A DNA stretch of 64,000 nt from JANYGM01 sp043764015 (GCA_043764015.1 JAYUKY010000059.1:62001-126000); one strand, 5' to 3'. Positions 17,262 through 26,425 are shown, counted from the first letter of the stretch. Program-made: numbers and translations. Notes: a model not told the origin generated them from the sequence alone.

Positions 17262-19061
17262 TTATACATATTCTCCTAATTTTTCTAGTATTTTTTCAAG
17301 TGATTTATTTTCATTTTTAAAGCCTACACTAACGCTCCCAATGGCAGGAAAAATAGGATTTTCACTATTGATGTCAAATTTTTCGTTGTGATAAGAAAAA
17401 GTTTCTTCTTTTTCGTTAGGGAAAAGCACAAATAAGCCCAAAGGAGAGAATAAACCGCCATTTTCGTAGCCTATTCCGTGCAGATATTTGAGTGTTATGA
17501 GCGGATAATCATACTTTTCAATGGTTTTGTATTCCTTATATTTTGCATCAAAAATAAGGTATTTATAAGTGATTTTTTCTGCTTCTTTTTCTTCATTTTC
17601 TAGCTCCAAATGATGCTGGGACAAATATTTTGCCTCATTTTGTATTTGATATTCAATGATAAAATCAGGTTTTAGTTGTCCGCTCGTGAGTACAGAGGTA
17701 AGGTTTTTAGGCATTACTTCATAATAAAGTGTAATTTTTTGTTTTTTGAGGTGTGTAAAATGAATAATTTTAGGAATATTCTCTTTATCCGTATCCAAAA
17801 TATTGTATGTATAGCCCTGCCCTGCAAAACTATCAATAATTTTATACAAACAACCCAACTCAAACAAATTATCCACACGCCTAACACCTCCAAAAACTTT
17901 CTGTTCTGATTCAAAAACAATATCTTTCTTATTCAGCCACTCCAACAAATGCCTATAAACGAAAAAATAATGTTCTTTAGATTCAAATTTATAGCTATTG
18001 AGTAGTTCTGTGGTTTCTGTTGAAACAAATAGATGTTCGTCCAAATATCTTTTAATAGTATGAATCAAAGGCAAAATACTTTTAATGCAACTATTGGTTT
18101 TTTCTAAGTTATGAAATTCAATTTTATTCTTAAAATTAAGTAGGTTCAAATGATGCTGTTGTTCTTCTATATGTTTTTCTTTCAATATAAAATAATTAGC
18201 TAATTCTGACATAAAACCGTGTATAAGGCGGTTTTCGTAAATATCTGTACTTTCAACTAATTCTTCTGCAAGCATTTCTTCTGGCACAAAAAGGCGGTTT
18301 TGTACCAAAATTTTATCTTGCTGATAAATGTTGGTAGGTTGTAATGTGTCTAAGTTTTCAAGCAGCCAATCTATTGAATTTTCAGAAATACTTACATCTT
18401 CAGAAAACAACGTAACGAAATTATTAGGAACTAAACTATAAATTTTATCATAACTAAAATTCATTAAATGTTTATTTTTTAATTCTATCAAAAAATCTTT
18501 AAAGTGCGTAATCATCATCAAAAAACTACCATTTTGTATGTTATTTGTTGTGTCATTGCGCAGAAGTGAAGATTTTGACCAAACAGAAATATTTTTATTG
18601 GCAACATATTCTACCAAACTAATAAATTCTTCTTGGCTAATTTTGCTTGAATGAATATTGATATTCATTTGTTGCAGTTGTTTTTCTTCATTTAATAGCG
18701 AAATTTCGCAAATTCCTTCAGGATAATTAAGGAATAATTTTGAAAACCTTACTTTTGCACCAACTTTAGTAATATAAAACTCTCTACTATAATCTTTTGC
18801 ATCAAAATCTCTAAACGAAAAATAACCGTTAATATCTGTTGCGTGGAGTTCGTACCAAAAATCTAGCTTATTGATAGTCAGAAGGCTGATTTCAAAAGGA
18901 ATATCCGACAAAAACATAGAAAACTCGCTTGTTTCTATGCGTTCATTGGTTTGCAAAAGCAAACAAAAATAGTCGCTTTCATCAACATTTTGGTTGTTGC
19001 TAACAGCTACACTTGTGGTATAATTACTTTCTTTACTGTATTTAAAACAATGTATTCTCAT
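17262..19061 (-). CDS. DUF2357/PD-(D/E)XK nuclease-like protein
   Basis: 599 residues from the ATG at 19061; an in-frame start at 19127 would only add a hydrophobic stretch read from intergenic DNA. The C-terminal third shows a PD-(D/E)XK signature: KPDFIIEYQ near residue 463 and YLIFDAKYKEYKT near residue 503 (catalytic D and K in DAK). The N-terminal half is beta-rich, then mostly helical. This matches the DUF2357/DUF524 family, which resembles McrC and is usually encoded next to an McrB-like AAA+ GTPase in restriction systems. No such partner lies nearby: neighbours are gdhA and a TonB receptor. It may be an orphan, or its partner may be elsewhere. Confidence 0.68.
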   Translation of the reverse strand: MRIHCFKYSKESNYTTSVAVSNNQNVDESDYFCLLLQTNERIETSEFSMFLSDIPFEISLLTINKLDFWYELHATDINGYFSFRDFDAKDYSREFYITKVGAKVRFSKLFLNYPEGICEISLLNEEKQLQQMNINIHSSKISQEEFISLVEYVANKNISVWSKSSLLRNDTTNNIQNGSFLMMITHFKDFLIELKNKHLMNFSYDKIYSLVPNNFVTLFSEDVSISENSIDWLLENLDTLQPTNIYQQDKILVQNRLFVPEEMLAEELVESTDIYENRLIHGFMSELANYFILKEKHIEEQQHHLNLLNFKNKIEFHNLEKTNSCIKSILPLIHTIKRYLDEHLFVSTETTELLNSYKFESKEHYFFVYRHLLEWLNKKDIVFESEQKVFGGVRRVDNLFELGCLYKIIDSFAGQGYTYNILDTDKENIPKIIHFTHLKKQKITLYYEVMPKNLTSVLTSGQLKPDFIIEYQIQNEAKYLSQHHLELENEEKEAEKITYKYLIFDAKYKEYKTIEKYDYPLITLKYLHGIGYENGGLFSPLGLFVLFPNEKEETFSYHNEKFDINSENPIFPAIGSVSVGFKNENKSLEKILEKLGEYV

Positions 19062-19190
19062 ATTTTTAATTTTTAAGTGCGTTGTATAATACGCACAAAG
19101 CAAAATTACTAAAAAAAGTTGAAACATAACTTTTTTTAGTAATTAACTAATATTATATAAGAATTATTTTATTTGTTTTATTGATTGTAG

Positions 19191-19414
19191 AGACGTTGCT
19201 TGCAACGTCTGAAACATAGAAAAATGTATTTATCAACGTAGGAACACGCCTTGGCGTGTTCTGGATTTGGCGAAATCTCTGCAAATAGGAACATTATCCA
19301 GCGCAGGAACACGCCACGGCGTGTTCCTACACAAAATTTGCAACTGAACTTTTACAGTAACTATTTATTTACTTTGGTTATTGTTTGTTGTTGAGACGTT
19401 ACAAGTAATGTTTC
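19191..19414. repeat. Cluster of four palindromes (AGACGTTG and GAACACGCC types)
   Basis: The gap 19062-19470 has no gene but four hairpins. Two are AGACGTTG-type (19191-19210, AGACGTTGCTTGCAACGTCT; 19393-19414, GAGACGTTAC/GTAATGTTTC with two G-U pairs), a known widespread bacterial intergenic repeat. Two are GAACACGCC palindromes (19242-19261 and 19305-19328). The outer and inner pairs are nested. Confidence 0.8.
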
Positions 19415-19470
19415 TACAAATACATTTGCGTAACATCAATATTCATTCACAATTAAAAACGCACAACTCC

Positions 19471-21936
19471 TTACATATCTCCGCCACCTGCATCAAAACC
19501 GCCTTCATCACGTTTTTTGGTACGTTTTTTCTCTATTCCACCAAAACGGTAGTTTGCGCCTATTTGTATGGTACGAGTGTTTCCTGTAAAACCAAAATCT
19601 TGTGTAAATTGTGTTGTGTTCACAATACCGCCAAAACGCTGTATTTGAGGCACATCTACTACACGTAAATTAAGCGTTAGTAGCTTGATTTGTTTGCTAA
19701 TACCAATGCTACTCATAAAAATATCTTTACGTGTGCCTTGCGCTGTAGCCACAGGACCTGTATATGCGACCATTGTCTGTATTTTCCAGTTTTTTGGAAG
19801 TGTAAAATTGAGCATTAAGCGTGTATTCCAAGCGTATGAATTATTACTTGTTTCTGGACTAAAATTTGTCCCATCAACAATCAATCTATAATAAGAAAAA
19901 TTAGCATTCAGACTTAACCATTTTTTCACTTTATGCGAACCAATGATTTCTATCCCATAATTTTGAGAAGAATTGATATTATTTGGTCTATAAATGCTGG
20001 CGGGCTGTCCATTAAGTGTTGTATTTTCTAAAATTTGCTGAATAACATTCGTGTTTTTCTTATAAAACAAAGATGTTGTAATGCTACTTTCTTCCCAATC
20101 TCTAATGTAGCCTAATTCATAAGAATCTGTAAATTCTGGTTTTAAGAATGGATTTCCACCACGAAAAACAAGCGGATTACTGATATTAGCAAACGGGTTT
20201 AATTGCCCAAAACCTGGTCTATTGATACGTCTGCTGTAAGAAGCCTGAATTTTTTGGTTATCTGTAATTTTGCGTGCCACAACTGCACTAGGAAAAATAT
20301 TAAAATAATTATTTGTAAAAGTTTCATTTGTATTGATAAGTTTGGAGGTGGTGTAAGCCTGCTCTAAACGCACACCCAAATCAAATTCCCATTTCTTATA
20401 ATTCCCACCACCTTGTGAGTACAAGGCGTGAATTTGCTCTAAATAGTCAAATTTGTTAGAAAATTGTGCATTATTTACCCAGTTTTCTGTAGTTCTGTCA
20501 AAATCTTCCAAAGAAAAATCAGAATTTACTTGTCTTATGATAGATTTTGCACCAAAGTCAATTTTAAAATCTTTTTTGATAGGTTGCGAATAATCTAACT
20601 GAAAAATACTTGTCTGATTGAGCGTATTATTAGCATTTCTTTGTAACTGCGTAGGAGTGAGGCTTTGCACACCGTTTTTATCATAAGCATCTTGATTAAA
20701 ACTATTGCGTTCCATATCATCTGCTCGTGCGTGTGAGGCATAAAATTTGAGTTCTTGACGAGGTTTAGCAAATTTCCTTACATAATTAAACGCATAATTT
20801 GAGTTGAGTTCGTCTCCTCTTTCTGTGGTATTCCTCAAAAAATAATCATTCAAATTTCTGTTAATATCTTCATTATTATTTCTCAAATTTTCACTTCTAT
20901 CTCTGGCAGATGTACTGCTATTTGCTTCAAAAGAAATAGTATTTTTTTTGTTTATGGCATATTCAAAACCTAAATTTCCTGTAAAACTTGTGCTAAGGTT
21001 GTCAATAAGGCGTGTTTGGTTTTGGAAACTTGGCGTAAAAGCGGTAGGTACAAAATTGTTTCTCAAAAATGAAATGGTGCTAATACGTCCATTTTGGTTA
21101 AAATTGACATTTCCAAAAACATTTATTTTGTTTTTCTTATAAGAAAGTTCTAAATTAGCGTTGTGGCGGTCATTATTCCCAATATTCACGCCGACAGAGC
21201 CATTCATTCCGTCTTCTTGGTTTTGTTTGAGGATAATATTAATAATTCCTGCGCCACCATCAGCATCATATTTGGCACTCGGATTTGTAATAATTTCTAT
21301 ACGGTCAATAGAACTAGCGGGGATTTTGTCCAAAACTGCCTGCCTGCTCGTACCCGTAATACCTGACTGTTTGCCGTTGATAAGTACCGTAATATTACCA
21401 GAGCCACGCATTGTAACTGCGTTATTCTCATCAACTTGCACAGAAGGAATATTTTGCAAAATATCTATTGCTGTACCGCCTTTGTTCACCAAATCTTGTC
21501 CTACGTTATACACACGAGAGCCAATTTCGGCACGTTGCATCTCTTTTTGTGCCGTAACCTCAACTACTTTGGTTTCTAGAGTGTCGCTTGTTTTGAGAAG
21601 GAGTTGCCCTAGTGTTTTTTGCTTAGAGTTATCATCAATAATAATATTTTTGATGATATAGTCTTCAAAACCAAGAAATTGTACTTTTAAATCATATTTT
21701 CCGTTGGGTACGTTTGTGAGCAAAAAGCCACCAATTTCTGTACTTAGCGCAGATAAAATAATTTCATTTGTACCACTTTTGGTAAGGCTAATATTAGCAT
21801 AAGGTACGGCATCATTGTTGGCTGCTTCTTGTAAAGTACCAGAAATAGTACCTTGTTTAGTATTTTGTGCAATAATTTTATTATTTATTAGAAAAAAACT
21901 AATAAATAAACTTAATAAAACTAAAATGTTTTTCAT
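19471..21936 (-). CDS. TonB-dependent receptor, outer membrane beta-barrel family
   Basis: An 821-residue receptor. Signal peptide at residues 1-23 (MKNILVLLSLFISFFLINNKIIAQ). Carboxypeptidase-regulatory Ig-like domain at about 27-105 (GTISGTLQEAANNDAVPYANI). Plug at about 130-235 (DILQNIPSVQVDENNAVTMRG, INGKQSG, IEIITNPSAKYDADGGAGII). The rest is the barrel. The N-terminal domain followed by this barrel type is common in Bacteroidota and does not reveal the substrate. The C-terminus ends in a glycine-aspartate-rich tail (GGFDAGGGDM). No SusD partner is adjacent, so glycan import is not supported; peptide or metal-chelate uptake is possible. Confidence 0.9.
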   Translation of the reverse strand: MKNILVLLSLFISFFLINNKIIAQNTKQGTISGTLQEAANNDAVPYANISLTKSGTNEIILSALSTEIGGFLLTNVPNGKYDLKVQFLGFEDYIIKNIIIDDNSKQKTLGQLLLKTSDTLETKVVEVTAQKEMQRAEIGSRVYNVGQDLVNKGGTAIDILQNIPSVQVDENNAVTMRGSGNITVLINGKQSGITGTSRQAVLDKIPASSIDRIEIITNPSAKYDADGGAGIINIILKQNQEDGMNGSVGVNIGNNDRHNANLELSYKKNKINVFGNVNFNQNGRISTISFLRNNFVPTAFTPSFQNQTRLIDNLSTSFTGNLGFEYAINKKNTISFEANSSTSARDRSENLRNNNEDINRNLNDYFLRNTTERGDELNSNYAFNYVRKFAKPRQELKFYASHARADDMERNSFNQDAYDKNGVQSLTPTQLQRNANNTLNQTSIFQLDYSQPIKKDFKIDFGAKSIIRQVNSDFSLEDFDRTTENWVNNAQFSNKFDYLEQIHALYSQGGGNYKKWEFDLGVRLEQAYTTSKLINTNETFTNNYFNIFPSAVVARKITDNQKIQASYSRRINRPGFGQLNPFANISNPLVFRGGNPFLKPEFTDSYELGYIRDWEESSITTSLFYKKNTNVIQQILENTTLNGQPASIYRPNNINSSQNYGIEIIGSHKVKKWLSLNANFSYYRLIVDGTNFSPETSNNSYAWNTRLMLNFTLPKNWKIQTMVAYTGPVATAQGTRKDIFMSSIGISKQIKLLTLNLRVVDVPQIQRFGGIVNTTQFTQDFGFTGNTRTIQIGANYRFGGIEKKRTKKRDEGGFDAGGGDM

Positions 21937-22011
21937 TTTTGATTATATGCTTTATGGTTTTGCGTAGGAAATCTACACTACTAAGAGTAAATTTTTAGTT
22001 AAAAAGTTGCA

Positions 22012-22085
22012 CAAAGGCTATTATTTAGAAAGATTACAAATAGATTTTTTTTTTTTTCTTAAACGTCAAAAAAAGTGTAATTTTG
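22012..22085. promoter_or_regulatory. Divergent promoter region with a T-tract
   Basis: Between the divergent TonB receptor and the TPR regulator: TAATTTTG at 22078-22085 is a -7 box for the plus strand, and the minus strand reads TAGCCTTTG at 22012-22020. A run of 13 T (about 22045-22057), broken only by a C next to it, lies just upstream of the plus-strand box. Confidence 0.5.
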
Positions 22086-22124
22086 CATACTTAAACAATT
22101 CATTTTATCCAACTTAACTGTTAG

Positions 22125-24017
22125 ATGTTTTTAAAAATAATGATATTCTTGCTTCCTTTTTTAGCTGGAATTGGAAGTATTACTGCTCAAAATACTGCTC
22201 CAAACACAAATAATAAGAAAAATCTTAATAATAACTTTGACAAAGATTTTGAAATTCTCTATCAAAAATGTGCTAATGCACGCTTAGATAGCGTGTATAA
22301 TCTTCATATTGTATTTTTAGATAAATACAATATCATTCGTGATACTTATTATGAAATTGTGGATATTGAAAAGTTTAATATTTTTTGTCAAAAATTTAAA
22401 GAAAAAGCACTTTTAGACAATAATAAAGCACTTCTTAGGAGAATTTTGCTTACTGAAACTTACGGAAATCTAAAATATAAAAAAGTTGCGTCTGACGTGT
22501 CAGAAAAAGCTATGACTATTTTATATGATGATTTTATGGAAGAAAAAGACTATTCTGTTGCCTTAGAGTGCCTTTTAAGACGTGCTTTGTTGCATATAAA
22601 CATCAAAAATAAGGTACAAGGGCTTAAAATTTTCTTTTTTGCAGAGAAATTTGCACAAAAATATAATTTGCACAAAGACATAAGTTTGCAGTATATTTTA
22701 TATAGAATAGGCTATATTTTATGGGATTTTGAGATGCCGGCTTCTTCTATAAATTATCTCAAAAAATCATTAGAAACAAAACACGCACTTTATCAAGATT
22801 CTCTTGTTACACTCAATGCGCTGGGTATGAATTATCAGAAAATTGACGACTTCAAAAACTCTCTTTTATACTTTGACATGTGCTATAATCTTGCTGTGAG
22901 TAGCAAAAATGATATTTTTAGAGATGTCGTAAAAGGAAATTTAGCCGTTACTTTGCACAAAATGGGCGACCAAAATAAGGCGTTTGTGTGTGCAAATGAT
23001 GATAAAAATATGAGTTTTAGAGAAGGATTTTGGTCAAATGCTGTGGGTGCGTTGCACTGGTTGGTGCGCATAGAAATTAAGCGTGATAAGCTAGAACACG
23101 CCAAAATCTTGCTTGATTCTTTGGATAACGTCATTAGCAAAACAGATGAAACGCATTTTACTTCTCTCAAAAGGCAAAAAGAAGCTACTTATTTGTATTA
23201 TGAAGCTATAAAAAATATGCCAAAAGCACTTATTGCCTACAAAGAATTTACAAATTTTGATGCGTTGTCAAAAGAATATGCCAATAAAAATAAGATTTCG
23301 GAGCTACAACTCAACGCAGAAGTACGCCTATATGAGCAGGAAATGAACGAAAAAGAAAAAGAAAAACAAAAAACTAAATATTTATTTGGTTTTGCTATCG
23401 TTATTCTTTTGGTGTTGATGTTTTTGGGAGTAATATTTTTATACAAAAAAATTAGAAAAATTGAAGGAAAAAAACAAGAAGTAGAGAAAATCAACCAGAC
23501 ACAAGCTATGCAAATAGCTACACTTAAACAACAACTTTTTTTGCAACTTGCTGATATAAAACAAAATAACGCTAATATTCAAGCTATTATTTTGCCAAAA
23601 AATGAATTGCAAACAATACTAGAGAACGACACAAATGAAGAAATTATTGAAGAGAAAATTATAGAAAATCAGTCAGAAAATAATGAAATACTTGAATTTG
23701 ATACTAATAATATAGAAGTTAAACAAGAAGATCTGCAGTTTTTGAGGGAATTTAATCTTAGTAAAAAAGACCAATGGAACGCTTTTAAAGCATCTTTTCT
23801 GAAAGTTTATCCTGATTTTGAGCAGAAAATTATCCGCAAAATGGGAGAAACATCTAGCGCAGAACTACGCTTGATGATGCTTCACAAACTTGGGCTAAAT
23901 AGTAACGAAATTGCTACAATGCTACTAATTTCTGCCACCAGCGTAAGAACAGGAAAATACAGACTTTACAAAAAATTGGGCATCAATTCTGTGGAAGAAT
24001 TAGACAGTTTACTGTAA
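22125..24017 (+). CDS. TPR-containing membrane regulator with C-terminal HTH
   Basis: 630 residues with a signal peptide (MFLKIMIFLLPFLAGIGSITAQ) and a helical tetratricopeptide-type region over residues ~60-400 (SINYLKKSLETKHALYQDSL, NSLLYFDMCYNLAVSS). One membrane segment is at about 419-440 (FGFAIVILLVLMFLGVIFLY), then a coiled coil and an acidic linker. The C-terminal domain (570-630) is a LuxR-like helix-turn-helix: AELRLMMLHKLGLNSNEIAT followed by MLLISATSVRTGKYRLYKKL. This is the common Bacteroidota design in which a periplasmic sensor is joined to a cytoplasmic DNA-binding domain. The targets are unknown; the divergent TonB receptor is an obvious candidate. Confidence 0.8.
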   Translation: MFLKIMIFLLPFLAGIGSITAQNTAPNTNNKKNLNNNFDKDFEILYQKCANARLDSVYNLHIVFLDKYNIIRDTYYEIVDIEKFNIFCQKFKEKALLDNNKALLRRILLTETYGNLKYKKVASDVSEKAMTILYDDFMEEKDYSVALECLLRRALLHINIKNKVQGLKIFFFAEKFAQKYNLHKDISLQYILYRIGYILWDFEMPASSINYLKKSLETKHALYQDSLVTLNALGMNYQKIDDFKNSLLYFDMCYNLAVSSKNDIFRDVVKGNLAVTLHKMGDQNKAFVCANDDKNMSFREGFWSNAVGALHWLVRIEIKRDKLEHAKILLDSLDNVISKTDETHFTSLKRQKEATYLYYEAIKNMPKALIAYKEFTNFDALSKEYANKNKISELQLNAEVRLYEQEMNEKEKEKQKTKYLFGFAIVILLVLMFLGVIFLYKKIRKIEGKKQEVEKINQTQAMQIATLKQQLFLQLADIKQNNANIQAIILPKNELQTILENDTNEEIIEEKIIENQSENNEILEFDTNNIEVKQEDLQFLREFNLSKKDQWNAFKASFLKVYPDFEQKIIRKMGETSSAELRLMMLHKLGLNSNEIATMLLISATSVRTGKYRLYKKLGINSVEELDSLL

Positions 24018-24093
24018 AAAATTACATCATTGGTTTGTTTTTTTATTTTTAGCCTCTTAATGAATTTTTAACATACATTTTTCAGAACATACA

Positions 24094-24135
24094 AAATAGT
24101 AGAATAATTATATTAAATAGTAGAAAAATTATATT
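24094..24135 (+). repeat. Tandem 21-bp duplication
   Basis: Two adjacent 21-bp units beginning AAATAGTAGA differ at one base (T or A at unit position 12). Confidence 0.85.
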
Positions 24136-24270
24136 TTAATAGTCTTAAATTATTTGTCTATTATCTTATTATCATTTGTCTATTACCAAAGTTTGCAAAT
24201 TATTCTATTTTTTGCTTGTTTTGAGGGTGTAAAAAGAAAAGTGTAAAATAAATGTAATAATAAATGAAAT

Positions 24271-24345
24271 TTTAGGAAACTAAAACACCACTTAAAAAAT
24301 TACCAAAGTGAAAAATCTTACATCACTTTATTTGCTTTATCTTAG
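24271..24345 (-). pseudogene. Probable decayed copy of the 12.2-13.05 kb small-RNA unit
   Basis: Read on the minus strand, ATTC-CTAAGA, then ATGTAAGATTTTTC, then TTTTTTAAGTGGTGTTTTAG. This is the order promoter motif, TGTAAGAT box, core seen in copies 2 and 3, but the spacing is shorter and the GTAGTC hairpin and terminator are missing. Confidence 0.42.
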
Positions 24346-24362
24346 GAATAATTATCATTTTG
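24331..24362 (+). promoter_or_regulatory. Promoter-like TTTG-20-TCATTTTG
   Basis: TTTG at 24331-24334 and TCATTTTG at 24355-24362 with a 20-bp spacer; one mismatch to TAnnTTTG. It points into a gene-free stretch ending at the terminator at 24446-24487. Confidence 0.4.
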
Positions 24363-24368
24363 TTTTTA

Positions 24369-24487
24369 TTGTGATAAAGTCTAAAACTTAGCTAACCAAA
24401 AAAGAAAGTTGTTTTAAAGTAAAATAATTGTTTAATTGTTTAATTGTTGGTCAGTCTAAGAAATTTTTTCTTAGACTGATTTTTTTA
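24369..24487 (+). ncRNA. Possible short noncoding RNA
   Basis: About 120 nt between a promoter-like pair and a strong terminator (24449-24487: CAGTCTAAGAAA, loop TTTT, TTCTTAGACTG, then a T-run). It contains TTGTTTAATTGTTTAATTGT, a direct repeat. No open reading frame. It is downstream of two convergent genes, so it is not a simple gene leader. Confidence 0.35.
24449..24487 (+). terminator. Strong hairpin terminator
   Basis: A perfect ~11-bp stem CAGTCTAAGAA/TTCTTAGACTG is followed by ATTTTTTT. It is 430 bp past the upstream gene stop, too far to be its usual terminator. Confidence 0.8.
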
Positions 24488-24503
24488 TACACTATTTCAC
24501 GTC

Positions 24504-24648
24504 CCGTAAGTATGACTTACGGCTACTAAGGAATACATTGCAAATAAACTCCTAGTTTTATTTTTTTACTCTAGGTGGCGTGAACGCCACCTTTTTATAT
24601 CAGAGGCAAAAAATTGCTTTTATGTATAGCGGTGGCGTTCACGCCACC
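24504..24648. repeat. REP-like palindrome group with an inverted GGTGGCG pair
   Basis: Three hairpins: CCGTAAG/CTTACGG (24504-24522), GGTGGCG-TGAA-CGCCACC (24574-24591, followed by T5) and GGTGGCG-TTCA-CGCCACC (24631-24648). The last two have reverse-complementary loops, so they are inverted copies 39 bp apart. Confidence 0.82.
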
Positions 24649-24726
24649 GTAGCTTGTTTACAATCCGTTATTAATATTAAACTCTTTCAGGGTTTTAATA
24701 CAAACCATCAAATCTATAAATACATT

Positions 24727-26262
24727 TTACCAAACAATTTCTATCACTTTGTCGCCTGCATCTACGGTTGTGTGCGTGGCTTTCTTTGGCTTTTTGATGA
24801 TTATTTTACCTACTTTTGTCTTTTGAGAAAGTTGTTTGAACGCAATAGTTTTATTTTTCTTATGAAATAGAATTACTTTGCTAGTTTTTAGGTCTGAAAT
24901 CTCTACAAAATCCGCTTGAAAGTCAGTTTTTATATCTTTTTGTACTTGAAGAACGCTACTTCTTTTTGGGTCAAAATCAGGGTTTTCTAAGACTTTTAGT
25001 GCAATATCAGCCTGCGGAATGCCATAACCAATAAAAGTATTAGCAAATGGATAAAGATGAGAGGATTTATTTAGAATATTTTTTATAGCATCATTTGTAA
25101 GATTTGGTTGTTTCTCTAGCAAACACGCCACAAAACCCGTAATAATTGGCGCAGCAAAAGAAGTTCCAGAAAACGACTGACAGGCAACATCAGGCTTTAC
25201 AAATGGCACATTTTCAGAGCCTTCACTACTATAATTCATCTTCATACGTGAGTACATCTCCGTAGCACCTACCGCAATCACGCCTGAAACATCAGCAGGA
25301 GCAGAAACAATGCTCCAAGACAGGCTCGCACCATCATTTCCAGCAGACACAACAATAATCATTCCTTTTTGCTCTATCGCAATTTTTGCAGCACGACTAA
25401 TAAATGCCGTTTTACCGTCCATTTGTGCCATTGTATAGTTTTCATCTGGGTTTGTAAAGTCCGTAGAATAGCCCAAAGACACGTTTACAAGCCTTACACC
25501 CAAACTATCAAGCGTTTCTATGGCACGCAACCAATTTTCTTCTTCTGTGCGTTTTTCTACATCTCCATCTTCTGTACGACAAAGATAAAAATCAGCTCCA
25601 TAAGCCAATCCAGTAATGTTTTTGTCTGTTTTTCCAGTAATTTTGGTGAGTACAGCCGCTCCGTGAGAGTCCGTAATATTGAAAAACTTTTGTTTTGGAG
25701 AAATAAAATCTTTTGTAAATAAAATTTTATTTTCTTTTGGTTCTTTTTTGAAAAGATGTTTTAGATTTTTATCAGTATCCGCACCCCAAAAACCTGCATC
25801 AGTAATGCCTACACGTACATTTTTACCAGAAATGCCAGCCTCTGTGAAGGCTTTTGCATTCATTTGGAAAAGCGCAATAGACAAAGTAGCATCATTTGTT
25901 GTTGTTTGTGTCCTCGCAAATGATTTTTCTTTCTTTTTTGATTTAAAGGCTGCTTTTTTTAGTGATTTATCCATCAAAACAACTTCTTTTACATAATCAA
26001 ATTGTTGTATTTTAGCAAGTTCTGTATCAGAAAGATATGCAGAAACACAATTAAGCCACTTTGAATGGCTTGAAATCTTGATGTTTTCAGTTTTTAACTT
26101 TGCTAAATGTGCCACAGAAATAGGCAAATCAATATTTTGTTTGTCTTTGAAGACTATCCAATACTTTTTAGGAAAATCTTTTGTTGCTTTTTCTTGTGAA
26201 AACAAAGAAAACGACAACAAAAATAAGAAAAGAAATACTAAAATATGTTTATTTGTGTGCAT
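24727..26262 (-). CDS. Secreted S8 family subtilisin-like serine protease
   Basis: 511 residues with a signal peptide (HILVFLFLFLLSFSLFSQ). An inhibitor-like propeptide spans about 30-100 (KYWIVFKDKQN ... LNCVSAYLSDTELAKIQQF). The catalytic domain has the complete triad: Asp155 in GITDAGFWGAD, His200 in DSHGAAV and Ser ~367 in SGTSFAAP, with the oxyanion Asn in VVSAGNDGAS. A short beta-rich C-terminal part follows, ending in VIEIVW. It does not resemble a type IX sorting domain, so the enzyme may be periplasmic or exported another way. It is a broad peptidase by family; substrates are unknown. It stands alone, with tRNA-Leu divergent upstream. Confidence 0.9.
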   Translation of the reverse strand: MHTNKHILVFLFLFLLSFSLFSQEKATKDFPKKYWIVFKDKQNIDLPISVAHLAKLKTENIKISSHSKWLNCVSAYLSDTELAKIQQFDYVKEVVLMDKSLKKAAFKSKKKEKSFARTQTTTNDATLSIALFQMNAKAFTEAGISGKNVRVGITDAGFWGADTDKNLKHLFKKEPKENKILFTKDFISPKQKFFNITDSHGAAVLTKITGKTDKNITGLAYGADFYLCRTEDGDVEKRTEEENWLRAIETLDSLGVRLVNVSLGYSTDFTNPDENYTMAQMDGKTAFISRAAKIAIEQKGMIIVVSAGNDGASLSWSIVSAPADVSGVIAVGATEMYSRMKMNYSSEGSENVPFVKPDVACQSFSGTSFAAPIITGFVACLLEKQPNLTNDAIKNILNKSSHLYPFANTFIGYGIPQADIALKVLENPDFDPKRSSVLQVQKDIKTDFQADFVEISDLKTSKVILFHKKNKTIAFKQLSQKTKVGKIIIKKPKKATHTTVDAGDKVIEIVW

Positions 26263-26348
26263 TTGGGGGATAATTAAGGTTTTTTTGTTTGATTTTGATG
26301 TTTGATTTTCTCTCTTGTGTATTTAGTGTTAAAAAACTGTAAATAAAA

Positions 26349-26379
26349 TTTGTATTTAATCCAAAAATACCTATATTTG
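26349..26379 (+). promoter_or_regulatory. Promoter of tRNA-Leu
   Basis: TTTG (26349-26352), a 19-bp spacer and TATATTTG (26372-26379) match the Bacteroidota primary sigma consensus exactly. The tRNA begins 46 bp after the -7 box. Confidence 0.85.
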
Positions 26380-26425
26380 CACTCCAATTAAATAGCATAT
26401 CAAAATAAAGCTGTTCAAACACTTT

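Larger units (their letters stand above)
24018..24726. other. 709-bp convergent intergenic region
   Basis: No open reading frame is credible. The region holds a tandem 21-bp duplication (24094-24135), a decayed minus-strand relative of the small-RNA locus (24271-24345), a plus-strand promoter-like pair with a terminator (24331-24487), and three palindromes (24504-24648). Confidence 0.7.
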
